A stretch of 64,000 nucleotides of DNA from assembly GCA_030142905.1 (NCBI GenBank), contig JASJOG010000295.1, positions 248,001 to 312,000 on the forward strand, in the 5' to 3' direction. Position 1 is the first letter of the stretch; every line of letters starts with the position of its first letter. This document shows positions 26,899 to 36,638 of the stretch, piece after piece. Source of the stretch: Heliopora coerulea. Taxonomy: Eukaryota; Cnidaria; Anthozoa; Scleralcyonacea; Helioporidae. The notes under the pieces were generated by a model. That model did no database searches, was not told the origin of the DNA, and saw nothing but the letters and a program-made list of their open reading frames with translations. The position numbers and the translations under genes are program-made.

Positions 26899-27283
26899 AA
26901 AGGGGAAGAACAACAATAACAATTGAAATGATATGAAAGGAAAACGGTCAGAGCAGCAAGTAATGTGTTTTGTTTGTGCGATTACATTTCAGGTCAGCTT
27001 TGAATGTGTCCCTGGAGACGAAGCGCCGTGTCTCTGGAGAGCATGATGCGGACAAGGTTGGCTGCTTGGCGATTGCAAGGAACGACAAGATGACGAACCA
27101 TCGCCCGCCCGCCCGCCCGCCCGCCCACAGTTCCAAGGAGTAGCGAAGGAAATGCTAGAGATAAAACATGGTAGGTAATCATTTCAGTCATTCCTAGCTA
27201 AGTTGATGCACCAAGCAACGTTCCTACCACATGCGACAGTGTGAAATGAACCAATCAAAACGTTGCCTTTCGCCGGAAAACGC

Positions 27284-27372
27284 ATACTTACCTGACGCGA
27301 GAGGTACTTTGATCATGAAGGAAGTCCTCTCAGGATGAGGCCCTCTCATTGCACTTCGATTGGGTTGACTCC

Positions 27373-27404
<32 letters not shown>

Positions 27405-27447
27405 TATAATTTCTGTTAGTGGGGACCTGCGTTCGCGCTCGTCCCCT
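27284..27447 (+). ncRNA. U1: U1 snRNA
   Basis: Uninterrupted copy, same as at 5283. Confidence 0.95.
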
Positions 27448-27610
27448 CCCTCCCTCCCTATCAAAGCGTAAAGCTGAAGTGAAAACGGATTAGTGAGTGA
27501 AACACGATGTAGGTGATGGTGTAGTTCGGTGCGTTCCTAACAATATCTTCGTCCAGTTGGCCGCCACACACAGCGCTAGCTATAAAAATGCTATAGTCCT
27601 TACGCCTCCT

Positions 27611-27730
27611 GTCTACGACCATACCACCGGGAAAGCACCGGTTCTCGTCAGATCACCGAAGTTAAGCCCGGTCGGGCGGAGTTAGTACTTGGATGGGTGA
27701 CCGCCTGGGAATACCCCGTGTTGTAGTCTT
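27611..27730 (+). rRNA. 5S: 5S rRNA
   Basis: Complete 120-nt copy. Confidence 0.96.
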
Positions 27731-27896
27731 TGTTTGCCGAACAATAAGGTACGCTACAGCAACGTCCGCTGACCAAAACGAACCACAACATGTTTGTCGG
27801 CGTTTTTCGTTCTTAAACTGATTTTTTTCCTTTTCGCTATCGCTTCTCGGCCTCTTGGCTAAGATCAAGTGTAGTATCTGTTCTTATCAGCTTAAT

Positions 27897-29644
27897 TCAG
27901 TGCTGCCTTGATCTTGGTCATTAGGTCACACTCTTGTTTACTTCAAAGTGATCGTTTGAGTATTTTTTATCGCAAGAGTGTATTTAAATTGTCTTGAGGG
28001 ATTTATTAGACCTATTATTCAGCGTCGAACTTTCTACTGACCGTTTATAATTTTGAGAGAAGCCGCCATCGATCGCAAGTTATACTCTTCTATTTCGTTG
28101 ATATTTTGGTTTACTGCCTTTATTATGGTTATTCATTCCGCAAATCGAGTATCTCCGTCTCCTGGTCTTCTACCTACTCCGTCTCTTCAGCCAAATGGTG
28201 TTAATTCCGATATTCTCGTTGGCCGTTCTTATTATCCATTGCCGTATCCATTGGTTACTATCCTTGAAGGAAGTAAACTGTCCGAGCTAATTTCATGGGA
28301 TATTTCTGTTTCTACTAAAATTTTGAAATTAAAATTGGATTGGTCTACTTCATCTAAAGATTACGACTCTTCATCCTTCTCTGAAATGCTACCTAACAAC
28401 GTTATTCAAGCCATTAAGATCTATGAGATTTCCCAACCGTCATGGTCAATTTCTGCCTCCAAAAATAAACTGTCTACTAAGATAGAATGGCAAATTTCTC
28501 ACTCAAAGTCTAAACAATCCTCGCTCCAACCTCGAATTCCGAATGTGATCTTATCTTCGACCAAATCTTCGAATTATATCACTCCAACGCCTAAAATATT
28601 TAAAAAATCAACTGATTCGGGCTTTGGCAGTTCAAATTCAAATTCTGGTCTCCATAGCGATTCTTTTAATTGGCGCCGTACGGTCAATTTACCTTCAAAT
28701 CCTAATTTCGACTCTCCTAGCCATACAACTTATCATCATGACATTTATGTTGCACCGAATTGTAAAGAAGTCAAAGCGTCAACTAAATTGTCAAAGAATT
28801 CTTCGTCAAATGTTTCTAAATCTTCTAATTCGTCTTCGCCTGTTTCTGCCCGAGAGGTCAAATCTGTTAATGTTAAACCAGAATCATCACAACCTCAAGG
28901 GAAAACCCCATTTCGCAAAGAAATCCAAAACTCCGACATTGATCAATCTTCCTCCGATGAAAAGACTACTAACCTTGCTCCTTCAACATCTTCTACTAAT
29001 CTGCCTTCGATTAAAGCTGATAATCTAGCACCAAACGTCACCTTATCATCACCTTCAAAATCGTTCGAAATTCCTGTTCCACCTAAAGGTTTCCCGAAAT
29101 CGTTCCTCGATACTCCAAATCCTTTACCGATTGTTGGCGATGGTTTCCTAGATCCGAAAATTCCAGCTTGCTTTATGAATATCCAAGGTTCTTGTCGCCT
29201 TTGTAATTGCATCGTTTCGTCTCATCTTATTGATTTGCATCTCTTACAATGTTCTGGTTTAAACAGACAACCACTTGAATCCTTCGTGAAAGTTGTAATG
29301 AAAGAATCGTCCATCAAGAAGAAACAAGTGGTTGAAGCTTCTTATCTTTACTCGAAATTTGAACTAAATGAAGCAACTGTACCCAATAAATACTTCAAAA
29401 CCTTAGATAAGTACAGATCTTTTACATCAAAACTTGAAAACCTTACAAAGTTACTCACGGACATGGCCTATAAGAAGCTGAACATTTCATATAAATTAGA
29501 AAACTTTAATATTCTTAAATATAAAGCATAACCCTGATACTATATTTTTTAGTATCACCATTGTTGTAATTTATCTTTACTTTGTTGAATAACTTAGGAT
29601 AGAATACCAGTCCCATCATTTGTAAACATTTCAAGTAATAAAAA
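27897..29644 (+). mobile_element. Type A element A3 in U2 site 2
   Basis: The element is 1748 bp long, with U2 nt 39-58 duplicated at 27877-27896 and 29645-29664. Its leader start is CTTGATCTTGGTC. The 3' hairpin is the shorter GATACTA/TAGTATC form. Confidence 0.9.
28125..29531 (+). CDS. Type A protein A3
   Basis: The protein has 468 residues from the conserved ATG (MVIHSAN); the frame is open 24 codons further upstream. It has the N-terminal domain (GRSYYPLPYP, ISWDISVS), NWRRTVNLP in the middle, and the finger CRLCNCIVSSHLIDLHLLQC, in which the Cx2Cx11Hx3C positions are the invariant ones. This is one of the two more divergent copies, yet it has no stop or frameshift. Confidence 0.85.
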   Translation: MVIHSANRVSPSPGLLPTPSLQPNGVNSDILVGRSYYPLPYPLVTILEGSKLSELISWDISVSTKILKLKLDWSTSSKDYDSSSFSEMLPNNVIQAIKIYEISQPSWSISASKNKLSTKIEWQISHSKSKQSSLQPRIPNVILSSTKSSNYITPTPKIFKKSTDSGFGSSNSNSGLHSDSFNWRRTVNLPSNPNFDSPSHTTYHHDIYVAPNCKEVKASTKLSKNSSSNVSKSSNSSSPVSAREVKSVNVKPESSQPQGKTPFRKEIQNSDIDQSSSDEKTTNLAPSTSSTNLPSIKADNLAPNVTLSSPSKSFEIPVPPKGFPKSFLDTPNPLPIVGDGFLDPKIPACFMNIQGSCRLCNCIVSSHLIDLHLLQCSGLNRQPLESFVKVVMKESSIKKKQVVEASYLYSKFELNEATVPNKYFKTLDKYRSFTSKLENLTKLLTDMAYKKLNISYKLENFNILKYKA

Positions 29645-29798
29645 TCTGTTCTTATCAGCTTAATATCTGGTATGCCAGGCAACGCCTGGCTCATATATTA
29701 AACTGATTTTTGGACCTCGGCCATGGGATTGAAGCTTGCTTCACCCTGGCCACGGGTTGTCTCGGTCTTGCACTAAATCCGAGTACGGCCCCTTCCCC
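29645..29798 (+). pseudogene. U2 snRNA gene split by A3 (3' part, nt 39-192)
   Basis: The 5' part (nt 1-58) is at 27839-27896. Confidence 0.93.
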
Positions 29799-30183
29799 AA
29801 AGGGGAAGAACAACAATAACAATTGAAATGATATGAAAGGAAAACGGTCAGAGCAGCAAGTAATGTGTTTTGTTTGTGCGATTACATTTCAGGTCAGCTT
29901 TGAATGTGTCCCTGGAGACGAAGCGCCGTGTCTCTGGAGAGCATGATGCGGACAAGGTTGGCTGCTTGGCGATTGCAAGGAACGACAAGATGACGAACCA
30001 TCGCCCGCCCGCCCGCCCGCCCGCCCACAGTTCCAAGGAGTAGCGAAGGAAATGCTAGAGATAAAACATGGTAGGTAATCATTTCAGTCATTCCTAGCTA
30101 AGTTGATGCACCAAGCAACGTTCCTACCACATGCGACAGTGTGAAATGAACCAATCAAAACGTTGCCTTTCGCCGGAAAACGC

Positions 30184-30272
30184 ATACTTACCTGACGCGA
30201 GAGGTACTTTGATCATGAAGGAAGTCCTCTCAGGATGAGGCCCTCTCATTGCACTTCGATTGGGTTGACTCC

Positions 30273-30304
<32 letters not shown>

Positions 30305-30347
30305 TATAATTTCTGTTAGTGGGGACCTGCGTTCGCGCTCGTCCCCT
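30184..30347 (+). ncRNA. U1: U1 snRNA
   Basis: Uninterrupted copy, same as at 5283. Confidence 0.95.
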
Positions 30348-30510
30348 CCCTCCCTCCCTATCAAAGCGTAAAGCTGAAGTGAAAACGGATTAGTGAGTGA
30401 AACACGATGTAGGTGATGGTGTAGTTCGGTGCGTTCCTAACAATATCTTCGTCCAGTTGGCCGCCACACACAGCGCTAGCTATAAAAATGCTATAGTCCT
30501 TACGCCTCCT

Positions 30511-30630
30511 GTCTACGACCATACCACCGGGAAAGCACCGGTTCTCGTCAGATCACCGAAGTTAAGCCCGGTCGGGCGGAGTTAGTACTTGGATGGGTGA
30601 CCGCCTGGGAATACCCCGTGTTGTAGTCTT
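30511..30630 (+). rRNA. 5S: 5S rRNA
   Basis: Complete 120-nt copy. Confidence 0.96.
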
Positions 30631-30869
30631 TGTTTGCCGAACAATAAGGTACGCTACAGCAACGTCCGCTGACCAAAACGAACCACAACATGTTTGTCGG
30701 CGTTTTTCGTTCTTAAACTGATTTTTTTCCTTTTCGCTATCGCTTCTCGGCCTCTTGGCTTGGACAAGAGGTGTCTGCGAGTTTACTTGCGATCACGAAA
30801 CGACGATCAAGAGCTGATCTACGAGTTCTACGAGTCTTCGAGTGCTGTTAGACGCTGGTGGTGGATGCC

Positions 30870-32270
30870 ATGCTTGAGTCTCCGACTCATAACACTGCCA
30901 CGTCTTCCGACGAGATTAACAACGTCTCAAGTGGTGCCGTAGCTGTTGACCGTGCCCAGAGTGGCGGTTCTTTTCAGAGCCTTACAGCTGCGGCCCTCTT
31001 GCCCCACAGGGATCGCTGTGCCATGGTGGAAATACCGGAGCTTGCTCTTCGAGGGAAGCCACCACTGAAGCCGGAAGAAGTCTGGGACACCTTTGGCAAG
31101 GATTTTGTCCCAATAAATGACTTCTTTACTTGCATCCAGCTGGTCCGGCCAAACCGCCTCAGAGTCTGGTGCCCTTCTGCCAACGTGTTAGAGGATGTTC
31201 TCAACACCGGGCTCACGCTTAGGGGCCATCCCCTAAGAATCAAACCAATTGTGGACAGATGCTGGCTGACAGTCACACATTTGCCGTATGGTTTGCCAGA
31301 AAAGGCCATCACCGAATTTTTTTCTAAATTCGGTGAGGTACGAAGTCTCAGATTTGTACAGTTCCGTAAAATTTTTACGGGCACTGTCAAACTGTTGATG
31401 ACATTGCACACAACTGTGCCTACACGAATCCGTGTACTCGGACATGCGGGCCTGGTCTATCACCCTGGCCAGGCTCGCACCTGCTTTCACTGTGGCAACG
31501 TGGGCCATGAGTCCAAACGTTGCCCGGGAAAAACGTCTCCGTCTCCCAAGCCAAAGCGAAAGAGACGCAGACCCAAGAAGACAACTGAGGCGACCAACCA
31601 ACCGTCCAGTCAATCTAGGTCCTCGACCACAGTGTCAATGGAGGTTCCACCCGGGAATGACCAATCACAGGTCGTCCATCCAAACAGCAAGGAGCCCGAT
31701 CAGTCCACACCTCCATCGGACTCCTCAAATGAATCACCACCTAACCCAACCACTACCGTCCCCAAGGACGAGGAAGAACAACCAGAGGAGGACAGTTCCC
31801 CAAAAGGAACATTTGGCCCTCCTATCTCCGAAAACATCGACGAACGAGTTGCCGCCAATCCTCCAACTGAGGAAAGGCCCATCCCGCAAGTATGCTGTAC
31901 GGACCTACAACCAGCCCAGCATACGCTGAACACCAGCCGTAAAGCCGTACGAAAGGACAATCCAGCTCCTTTCGTCTTTGGCCTGGGTTTCGGGCGTTCA
32001 CCGACGACCGAAATAGGAGTTTTTTCACTTCCAAAAAGTAAAACCAGATACCAGGAGGAATCCGTCGGATCCTCCCAACAAGGTGTCTTCTCTAGTCTGA
32101 CACGGGTCTGCGGACCCACATGTATTCATCCCGAACCATACACGTTTTTTGTCACCTCACTCCTTCGGCAGGGCGTAGTTACTTCTGCTTCAGCCCTGTC
32201 GCGGGTGACCATGCGGAGAATCTGGCGCAAGGGAGTGGGTCTCGCGAGCCCATTTGGTCTGAGTATCTAG
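30870..32270 (+). CDS. Type B protein B2, C-terminus changed by a +1 shift
   Basis: The protein has 466 residues from the ATG shared by most type B copies (MLES). The N-terminal domain has CIQLVRPNRLRVWC at 88-101. An RRM-like segment at about 131-190 starts LTVTHLPYGLPEKAITEFF. The CCHC knuckle is C205, C208, H213, C218, followed by the basic patch KPKRKRRRPKK, a likely nuclear signal. The tail is Pro/Ser/Glu-rich. A run of six T near 32030 replaces five T in B5 and B7. The frame shifts there and reads on into the 3' UTR to 32270, whereas the parental frame gives 409 residues. This is either a real mutation or a homopolymer error. Confidence 0.87.
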   Translation: MLESPTHNTATSSDEINNVSSGAVAVDRAQSGGSFQSLTAAALLPHRDRCAMVEIPELALRGKPPLKPEEVWDTFGKDFVPINDFFTCIQLVRPNRLRVWCPSANVLEDVLNTGLTLRGHPLRIKPIVDRCWLTVTHLPYGLPEKAITEFFSKFGEVRSLRFVQFRKIFTGTVKLLMTLHTTVPTRIRVLGHAGLVYHPGQARTCFHCGNVGHESKRCPGKTSPSPKPKRKRRRPKKTTEATNQPSSQSRSSTTVSMEVPPGNDQSQVVHPNSKEPDQSTPPSDSSNESPPNPTTTVPKDEEEQPEEDSSPKGTFGPPISENIDERVAANPPTEERPIPQVCCTDLQPAQHTLNTSRKAVRKDNPAPFVFGLGFGRSPTTEIGVFSLPKSKTRYQEESVGSSQQGVFSSLTRVCGPTCIHPEPYTFFVTSLLRQGVVTSASALSRVTMRRIWRKGVGLASPFGLSI

Positions 32271-32367
32271 CGATATGATACCTCCCTGGAGTTTGCCCTG
32301 TTGCACACAGCCCGGGTCGCATTGCACTACAGCAGACCCGTACCGTCAGGTACAAAGGTTGTCAGGG
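32263..32367 (+). promoter_or_regulatory. 3'-terminal RNA structure of B2
   Basis: The hairpin GTATC-TAGCGATAT-GATAC is at 32263-32281. The bulged stem is CCCTG (32296-32300) with CAGGG (32363-32367), bulge TTGCAC (32301-32306), then ACAGCC (32307-32312) with GGTTGT (32357-32362). An inner hairpin CGGGTC/GACCCG carries a second ATTGCAC (32321-32327), followed by GTACC-GTCA-GGTAC. B5 and B7 have the same structure (54762-54833 and 61511-61582). Confidence 0.7.
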
Positions 32368-32383
32368 AAGTCAAGCTTAAAAC

Positions 32384-32553
32384 AAGATCAAGTGTAGTAT
32401 CTGTTCTTATCAGCTTAATATCTGGTATGCCAGGCAACGCCTGGCTCATATATTAAACTGATTTTTGGACCTCGGCCATGGGATTGAAGCTTGCTTCACC
32501 CTGGCCACGGGTTGTCTCGGTCTTGCACTAAATCCGAGTACGGCCCCTTCCCC
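32384..32553 (+). pseudogene. U2 snRNA gene split by B2 (3' part, nt 23-192)
   Basis: The 5' part (nt 1-22) is at 30739-30760. Confidence 0.93.
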
Positions 32554-32938
32554 AAAGGGGAAGAACAACAATAACAATTGAAATGATATGAAAGGAAAAC
32601 GGTCAGAGCAGCAAGTAATGTGTTTTGTTTGTGCGATTACATTTCAGGTCAGCTTTGAATGTGTCCCTGGAGACGAAGCGCCGTGTCTCTGGAGAGCATG
32701 ATGCGGACAAGGTTGGCTGCTTGGCGATTGCAAGGAACGACAAGATGACGAACCATCGCCCGCCCGCCCGCCCGCCCGCCCACAGTTCCAAGGAGTAGCG
32801 AAGGAAATGCTAGAGATAAAACATGGTAGGTAATCATTTCAGTCATTCCTAGCTAAGTTGATGCACCAAGCAACGTTCCTACCACATGCGACAGTGTGAA
32901 ATGAACCAATCAAAACGTTGCCTTTCGCCGGAAAACGC

Positions 32939-33027
32939 ATACTTACCTGACGCGAGAGGTACTTTGATCATGAAGGAAGTCCTCTCAGGATGAGGCCCTC
33001 TCATTGCACTTCGATTGGGTTGACTCC

Positions 33028-33059
<32 letters not shown>

Positions 33060-33102
33060 TATAATTTCTGTTAGTGGGGACCTGCGTTCGCGCTCGTCCC
33101 CT
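32939..33102 (+). ncRNA. U1: U1 snRNA
   Basis: Uninterrupted copy, same as at 5283. Confidence 0.95.
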
Positions 33103-33265
33103 CCCTCCCTCCCTATCAAAGCGTAAAGCTGAAGTGAAAACGGATTAGTGAGTGAAACACGATGTAGGTGATGGTGTAGTTCGGTGCGTTCCTAACAATA
33201 TCTTCGTCCAGTTGGCCGCCACACACAGCGCTAGCTATAAAAATGCTATAGTCCTTACGCCTCCT

Positions 33266-33385
33266 GTCTACGACCATACCACCGGGAAAGCACCGGTTCT
33301 CGTCAGATCACCGAAGTTAAGCCCGGTCGGGCGGAGTTAGTACTTGGATGGGTGACCGCCTGGGAATACCCCGTGTTGTAGTCTT
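33266..33385 (+). rRNA. 5S: 5S rRNA
   Basis: Complete 120-nt copy. Confidence 0.96.
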
Positions 33386-33551
33386 TGTTTGCCGAACAAT
33401 AAGGTACGCTACAGCAACGTCCGCTGACCAAAACGAACCACAACATGTTTGTCGGCGTTTTTCGTTCTTAAACTGATTTTTTTCCTTTTCGCTATCGCTT
33501 CTCGGCCTCTTGGCTAAGATCAAGTGTAGTATCTGTTCTTATCAGCTTAAT

Positions 33552-35311
33552 TCAGTGCTGCCTTGTTCCTAGTCATTAGGTCACACACTCTTTATTCTCA
33601 AAGTGATCCTTATTACGTTTTCTTTCTTGAGAGTGTGTTTAAATTGTCCCTAGAGACTTATTGTGCTTTATACTTGACAAATAATTTTCTGCCGTTCGAG
33701 AATTTCAAGAGAAGCCGCCATCGATTTCAAGTCCTCTTCGCTAATTTTGTTGATATTTTGGTTAGTTCTACTCAATATGGTTATCCAGTCTTCGAATCTG
33801 AGTCAGCAATCTCCTGGCCTTCTTCCTACTCCGACTCGCCAATTAATTCGTGAGAAATCTGATCCGTTTGTTGGCCGTTCTTATTATCCTCTGCCGTTTC
33901 CGTTAATAACAGTCCTCGAAGGAAGCAAGCTTACTGAGTTGATATCTTGGGATATCTCTGTTTCTTCAAGCCATTTGAAATTGAAAATTGAATGGTCGAC
34001 CTCTTCTAAAGAATCTGATTCCTCTTTGTCTTCCGATATTATTCCGATAAACATTCTTCAAGCAATTCAATTTTATAACCTTATTCAACCGTCATGGTCA
34101 ACTTCTTGCGCCAAAAGTAAACTGTCAACTAAGATCGAATGGAAAATTTCACCTTCTAAACTCAACCAACTTGGTTCTAACTATCTTACTCCGAATGCTG
34201 TCTCATCATCAACCAAAATTCCGAATTCGTACTCTTCATCGTCTCAAAATATTAAAAATTCAATTGACTCTGGCTTTGGAAGTTCAAATTCAAATTCGTG
34301 TATCCATGGTAATTCGTTCAACTGGCGTCGCTCGATTAACTTACCGCCAAATCCTTCTTTTGAGTCTCCTCGTCCTAAAACTAATCAACATGACATTTTT
34401 GTTTCTCCAAATTGTAAAGAAGTTAAAGCGTCGAACAATTTGTCGAAAAAATCTCCGATCTCTCCTTCTGATCCTGAGAAATTTACTTCGCCCAGTTTCG
34501 CCCAAGATGTTAAACCTATTAATAAGAAACCGGACAATTCAAATTCTCAAGGGAAAACCCCAAGTATTCAAAATAAAAGTTCAACCGATAATACTGTTCA
34601 AACTTCTACGTGCCAAACTCCAATTTCTTCGGCTACTCCGTTTATCTCTGACGATTCATCATCAAGTCAAGCTCAAAATAAAACTCCGAATGTTGATGTC
34701 TCTTCTCCTACTGTGTCTCCCGATGAGTTTCTTGTCGCTCCTAAAGGCTTTCCTAAAAAATTTCTAACAACACCAAATCCGTTGCCAGTTGTCGGTGATG
34801 GTTACCTTGATCCTAAAGTTGCAGCATGTTATATGGATATTCAAGGAACTTGCCGATTATGTGGTTCTTCAGTTAAGTCCTACCTAGTTGATCTTCATCT
34901 TCTGAATTGTTCTGGTTTGAACAGAAAGCCGCTTGATTCATTCGTTAAAACATCGATGAAAGAATTCTCACTAAAGAAGAAGCAAGTGGTAGAAGCTTCA
35001 ATGTTGTTTGCGAAATTTGAACTAAATGAAGTTACTGTTCCTAATAAGTACTTTAAAAATGTTGATAGATACAGATCTTTTGCGATGAAAGTGGAAAATT
35101 TAACTAAATTACTTACAAGTGAAGCATTTAAAAAACTGAACATTTCTCCGAAACTTGATACATTTAATATCCTTAAATTTCAAGCCTGAACTCTGATACT
35201 GAATTTTATTCAGTATCACCTATTACTCTAAATCTTTATGTACATAGCTTTGTCTAATATCTAGGAAAGTAAACCAGTCCCATCATCTGTAAACATGAAA
35301 GATAATAAAAA
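33552..35311 (+). mobile_element. Type A element A4 in U2 site 2
   Basis: The element is 1760 bp long, with U2 nt 39-58 duplicated at 33532-33551 and 35312-35331. The leader segment CTTGTTCCTAGTC has two mismatches to U2 nt 19-31, unlike the other copies. The 3' hairpin is the long form. Confidence 0.9.
33777..35189 (+). CDS. Type A protein A4
   Basis: The protein has 470 residues from the conserved ATG (MVIQSSN). The N-terminal domain has GRSYYPLPFP, ISWDISVS and QPSWSTSCAKSKLSTKIEWK. The middle carries NWRRSINLP. The C-terminal domain starts PLPVVGDGYL and has the finger CRLCGSSVKSYLVDLHLLNC. The frame is intact despite strong divergence from A1-A3. Function unknown. Confidence 0.85.
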   Translation: MVIQSSNLSQQSPGLLPTPTRQLIREKSDPFVGRSYYPLPFPLITVLEGSKLTELISWDISVSSSHLKLKIEWSTSSKESDSSLSSDIIPINILQAIQFYNLIQPSWSTSCAKSKLSTKIEWKISPSKLNQLGSNYLTPNAVSSSTKIPNSYSSSSQNIKNSIDSGFGSSNSNSCIHGNSFNWRRSINLPPNPSFESPRPKTNQHDIFVSPNCKEVKASNNLSKKSPISPSDPEKFTSPSFAQDVKPINKKPDNSNSQGKTPSIQNKSSTDNTVQTSTCQTPISSATPFISDDSSSSQAQNKTPNVDVSSPTVSPDEFLVAPKGFPKKFLTTPNPLPVVGDGYLDPKVAACYMDIQGTCRLCGSSVKSYLVDLHLLNCSGLNRKPLDSFVKTSMKEFSLKKKQVVEASMLFAKFELNEVTVPNKYFKNVDRYRSFAMKVENLTKLLTSEAFKKLNISPKLDTFNILKFQA

Positions 35312-35465
35312 TCTGTTCTTATCAGCTTAATATCTGGTATGCCAGGCAACGCCTGGCTCATATATTAAACTGATTTTTGGACCTCGGCCATGGGATTGAA
35401 GCTTGCTTCACCCTGGCCACGGGTTGTCTCGGTCTTGCACTAAATCCGAGTACGGCCCCTTCCCC
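35312..35465 (+). pseudogene. U2 snRNA gene split by A4 (3' part, nt 39-192)
   Basis: The 5' part (nt 1-58) is at 33494-33551. Confidence 0.93.
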
Positions 35466-35846
35466 AAAGGGGAAGAACAACAATAACAATTGAAATGATA
35501 CGAAAGGAAAACGGTCAGAGCAGCAAGTAATGTGTTTTGTGCGATTACATTTCAGGTCAGCTTTGAATGTGTCCCTGGAGACGAAGCGCCGTGTCTCTGG
35601 AGAGCATGATGCGGACAAGGTTGGCTGCTTGGCGATTGCAAGGAACGACAAGATGACGAACCATCGCCCGCCCGCCCGCCCGCCCGCCCACAGTTCCAAG
35701 GAGTAGCGAAGGAAATGCTAGAGATAAAACATGGTAGGTAATCATTTCAGTCATTCCTAGCTAAGTTGATGCACCAAGCAACGTTCCTACCACATGCGAC
35801 AGTGTGAAATGAACCAATCAAAACGTTGCCTTTCGCCGGAAAACGC
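35466..35846 (+). other. U2-U1 spacer, divergent copy
   Basis: This is the only spacer copy in which I see changes: T to C in GATACGAAAG (normally GATATGAAAG) and loss of four bases in TTTTGTGCG (normally TTTTGTTTGTGCG). It sits between two disrupted genes, next to the U1-LINE. Confidence 0.8.
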
Positions 35847-35864
35847 ATACTTACCTGACGCGAG
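35847..35864 (+). pseudogene. U1 snRNA gene, 5' fragment (nt 1-18) before the U1-LINE
   Basis: ATACTTACCTGACGCGAG is present and then the LINE begins. The last 16 nt are the target duplication. Confidence 0.93.
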
Positions 35865-36638
35865 TCTTGTGGTATCTGCCTTACAGAGTGGATCCATGCG
35901 CAGTGTGTGCTACAGCTGTAACACTCTGTAGGTAATTCGACTAGCCGATCCTTGTAATCGGACACGCTTCGCCCGTCGTTGGGCTTTCTTTTAGTTTTCT
36001 TCTTTTAAAGTCTTGTGCTCTCACTCCTGGGAAGGCCGACACTTTAGGTGCTCCGGATACCATTCGGTGTTCGGAGAGGGTCGAGAGCACCCTACTCTTT
36101 GAGTAGGCATATCCTTTTCCTGTAGTGGTTTTTGGCTTTCCTTCTTCTTTCTGTGTTCTGTGTTTTAGCAGAACACCTTAGTGTCAGTTAGTGTTTTTAG
36201 TGTCTTTGGCCTCCATTTGCCGTGTAGCGAGGTCAAAGACTAGACTGTTATTACTATTAGTGTTGGTCCCACAATTTTCGGGACCGTTTTTACTAATTAC
36301 TATTCGTGTTCGTCCCATACTTTTTGGGACGGTAATTTAGTGTTATCTGGCCTCCACTCATCCGTAGCGAGGTCAGAGCCTTTACTTATTACTATTAGTG
36401 TTTTTTCCTGTGTTTTGGCCCCCATTTATCTGTAGTGGGGTCAAAGCCTTGATACTTCCTTACTATCAGAGTTTATTTGTGTTTTGGCCTCCATTTCTTA
36501 GTAGAGGGGTCAAAGCCTCGAGTATTTCTTTAGTTAGCGTTTAAGATTGTGTTCCTTTGGCCCCCATTTATCTGTAGTGGGGTCACAGACTTGACTGGGT
36601 TATATCCTTAGAGTGTTTTTGGTTTTTTCGAGTTCAGC
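35865..36638 (+). promoter_or_regulatory. 5' UTR of the U1-LINE
   Basis: The leader is 774 bp. Near the 5' end TACAGAGTG pairs with CACTCTGTA across about 35883-35930. The second half is a hairpin array, annotated separately. Elsewhere it is T-rich with short repeats (TTACTATTAGTG). U1 promoter plus U1 nt 1-18 lie directly upstream. Confidence 0.7.
36204..36587 (+). repeat. Array of five covarying hairpins plus two small hairpins in the U1-LINE leader
   Basis: Five modules each form a stem. H1 is CTTTGGCCTC/GAGGTCAAAG (36204-36238). H2 is TCTGGCCTC/GAGGTCAGA (36346-36377). H3 is TTTGGCCCC/GGGGTCAAA (36414-36445). H4 is TTTGGCCTC/GGGGTCAAA (36483-36514, extra G-U). H5 is GGCCCC/GGGGTC (36559-36584). 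Between H1 and H2 lie GGTCCC/GGGACC (36265-36285) and CGTCCC/GGGACG (36311-36331). Paired changes (TTT/AAA to TCT/AGA, CTC/GAG to CCC/GGG, GGTCCC/GGGACC to CGTCCC/GGGACG) show that base pairing is selected. The role is unknown; translation initiation is possible. Confidence 0.75.

Larger units (their letters stand above)
30761..32383 (+). mobile_element. Type B element B2 in U2 site 1
   Basis: The element is 1623 bp long, inserted exactly after U2 nt 22 and followed by U2 from nt 23, so there is no duplication. It starts TGGACAAGAGG; CAAGAGG (30765-30771) is complementary to U2 nt 13-19 just upstream (30751-30757). It is nearly identical to B5 and B7. Confidence 0.92.

Noticed and set aside
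30974..31613. 145- and 126-codon minus-strand frames in type B elements
   Set aside because: Antisense to the RRM/knuckle coding region, with no family match.
30870..32270. LTR-retrotransposon gag based on the CCHC knuckle
   Set aside because: No LTRs, no protease or integrase; the insertion point and 3' end match the non-LTR U2-LINE.
35930..35935. AGGTAA in the U1-LINE leader pairing with the U1 5' end, by analogy to the U2 complementarity
   Set aside because: Only six bases, expected by chance over 700 nt.
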